From contig NZ_JARGOQ010000009.1 of assembly GCF_029233945.1 (NCBI RefSeq), forward strand, positions 17,933 to 81,932: 64,000 nt of DNA, in the 5' to 3' direction. The notes below the pieces were generated by a model. It saw nothing but the letters and a program-made list of their open reading frames with translations. It did no database searches and was not told the DNA's origin. Position 1 is the first letter of the stretch. The number at the start of each line of letters is the position of its first letter. The position numbers and the translations under genes are program-made. Positions 63,678 through 64,000 of this stretch are shown here, piece by piece. Source of the DNA: Sneathiella sp. Its GTDB lineage: Bacteria > Pseudomonadota > Alphaproteobacteria > Sneathiellales > Sneathiellaceae.

Positions 63678-64000
63678 ATGAAAAGATTGCTTATTGCCGC
63701 CGCCCTTGCCGGCGCCGTTCTGGTGCCGATATCGGTACAGGCAGCAAATGATACCGTTACCTTCGCCCAGCGACTGGAGCCACCGGGGCTTGACCCGAGA
63801 ACTGGCGCCGCAGCCGCGATTTCGCTGACCACGCTCTATAACGTTTATGAGGGCCTGACCCGAATGGACGAGAAAGGTGCGGTACAGCCTGCGCTCGCTG
63901 AAAGTTGGACCATCAGCGATGACGGATTGACCTATACCTTCAAATTGGTTGAGGGCGCGAAATTCCACGACGGCGCGGATTTTGACAGCTCCGATGTTAA
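63678..64000 (+). CDS. Peptide-type ABC transporter substrate-binding protein (partial, cut by window end)
   Basis: The reading frame opens at ATG 63678, with GGGAG eight bases upstream, and runs to the window edge without a stop (107 codons seen). A signal peptide is clear (MKRLLIAAALAGAVLVPISV then QAAND). The mature start fits SBP_bac_5 proteins: TFAQRLEPPGLDPR, NVYEGLTRMDEKG, LAESWTISDDGLTYTFKL and GAKFHDGADFDSSDV. It probably starts an oligopeptide or dipeptide importer operon to the right, downstream of the P1 aminopeptidase. Confidence 0.9.
   Translation, partial: MKRLLIAAALAGAVLVPISVQAANDTVTFAQRLEPPGLDPRTGAAAAISLTTLYNVYEGLTRMDEKGAVQPALAESWTISDDGLTYTFKLVEGAKFHDGADFDSSDV

Noticed and set aside
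1..64000. Prophage, insertion sequence, CRISPR array or tRNA genes
   Set aside because: No transposase, integrase, terminase, regularly spaced repeat array or tRNA-like sequence was seen on reading the window.

Overview
The window reads as a contiguous piece of an alphaproteobacterial chromosome of moderate GC (mid-50s by eye, not computed). The evidence is gene content and order: cycM-kdsB-pheA, dnaX-ybaB-recR beside a 4.5S RNA, rpmH-rnpA-yidD-yidC-engB-argB, def-fmt-truA, a DUF6867-type gene ending a liv operon, a DUF2336 protein, and a two-paralogue yejAABEF locus. A free-living marine or soil Rhodospirillales/Sneathiella-like heterotroph is a reasonable guess, not a demonstrated placement. 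I see no prophage, insertion sequence, CRISPR array, tRNA or rRNA.

Layout. 1-5.6 kb: branched-chain amino acid ABC transporter (livHMGF, a small membrane protein, livJ) behind a perfect 18-bp palindrome. 5.6-8.4 kb: a signal-less PhnD-like binding protein coupled to a membrane desaturase, with a divergent XRE regulator. 8.4-14.5 kb: a YnjBCD-like ABC importer, then an Lrp regulator and guanine deaminase. 14.5-18.6 kb: an IclR regulator, malate synthase G, a GlcG-like protein and a MarR regulator. 18.6-22.1 kb: the least explained stretch, with a tiny membrane protein, an acidic helical protein with a FliM/CheZ-like tail, a secreted HEREH protein, a PilZ protein and a pseudo-receiver. 22.1-35.2 kb: a TAXI binding protein and M17 aminopeptidase, then a long minus-strand series (cycM, hisN, yejA, yejA, yejB, yejE, yejF, ghrA, lysE). 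35.3-55.1 kb: mostly core housekeeping genes. 55.3-60 kb: a VTT membrane protein, a MerA-like flavoprotein, a 13-cysteine repeat protein behind two perfect dyads, an orphan histidine kinase and a lipoprotein. 60-64 kb: Tam methyltransferase, gamma-glutamyltransferase, a P1-family aminopeptidase and the start of a peptide-type ABC binding protein cut by the window end.

How the genes work together. Much of the accessory content is nutrient capture: amino acids (liv), peptides (yej, M17 and P1 aminopeptidases, Ggt, an SBP_bac_5 protein), purines (guaD) and glyoxylate (malate synthase G, GhrA). The core blocks serve DNA replication and repair, N-terminal formylmethionine handling, lysine and arginine synthesis and membrane protein insertion.

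The best candidates for something undescribed are (i) the 55.3-58.1 kb locus, where a CNPCNPC-repeat exported protein with two upstream palindromes follows a flavoprotein and a VTT protein, suggesting metal or thiol handling, and (ii) the 19-22 kb island pairing a CheY-binding-like tail with a receiver domain whose phospho-acceptor aspartate has become glutamate. Both are inferences from sequence alone.
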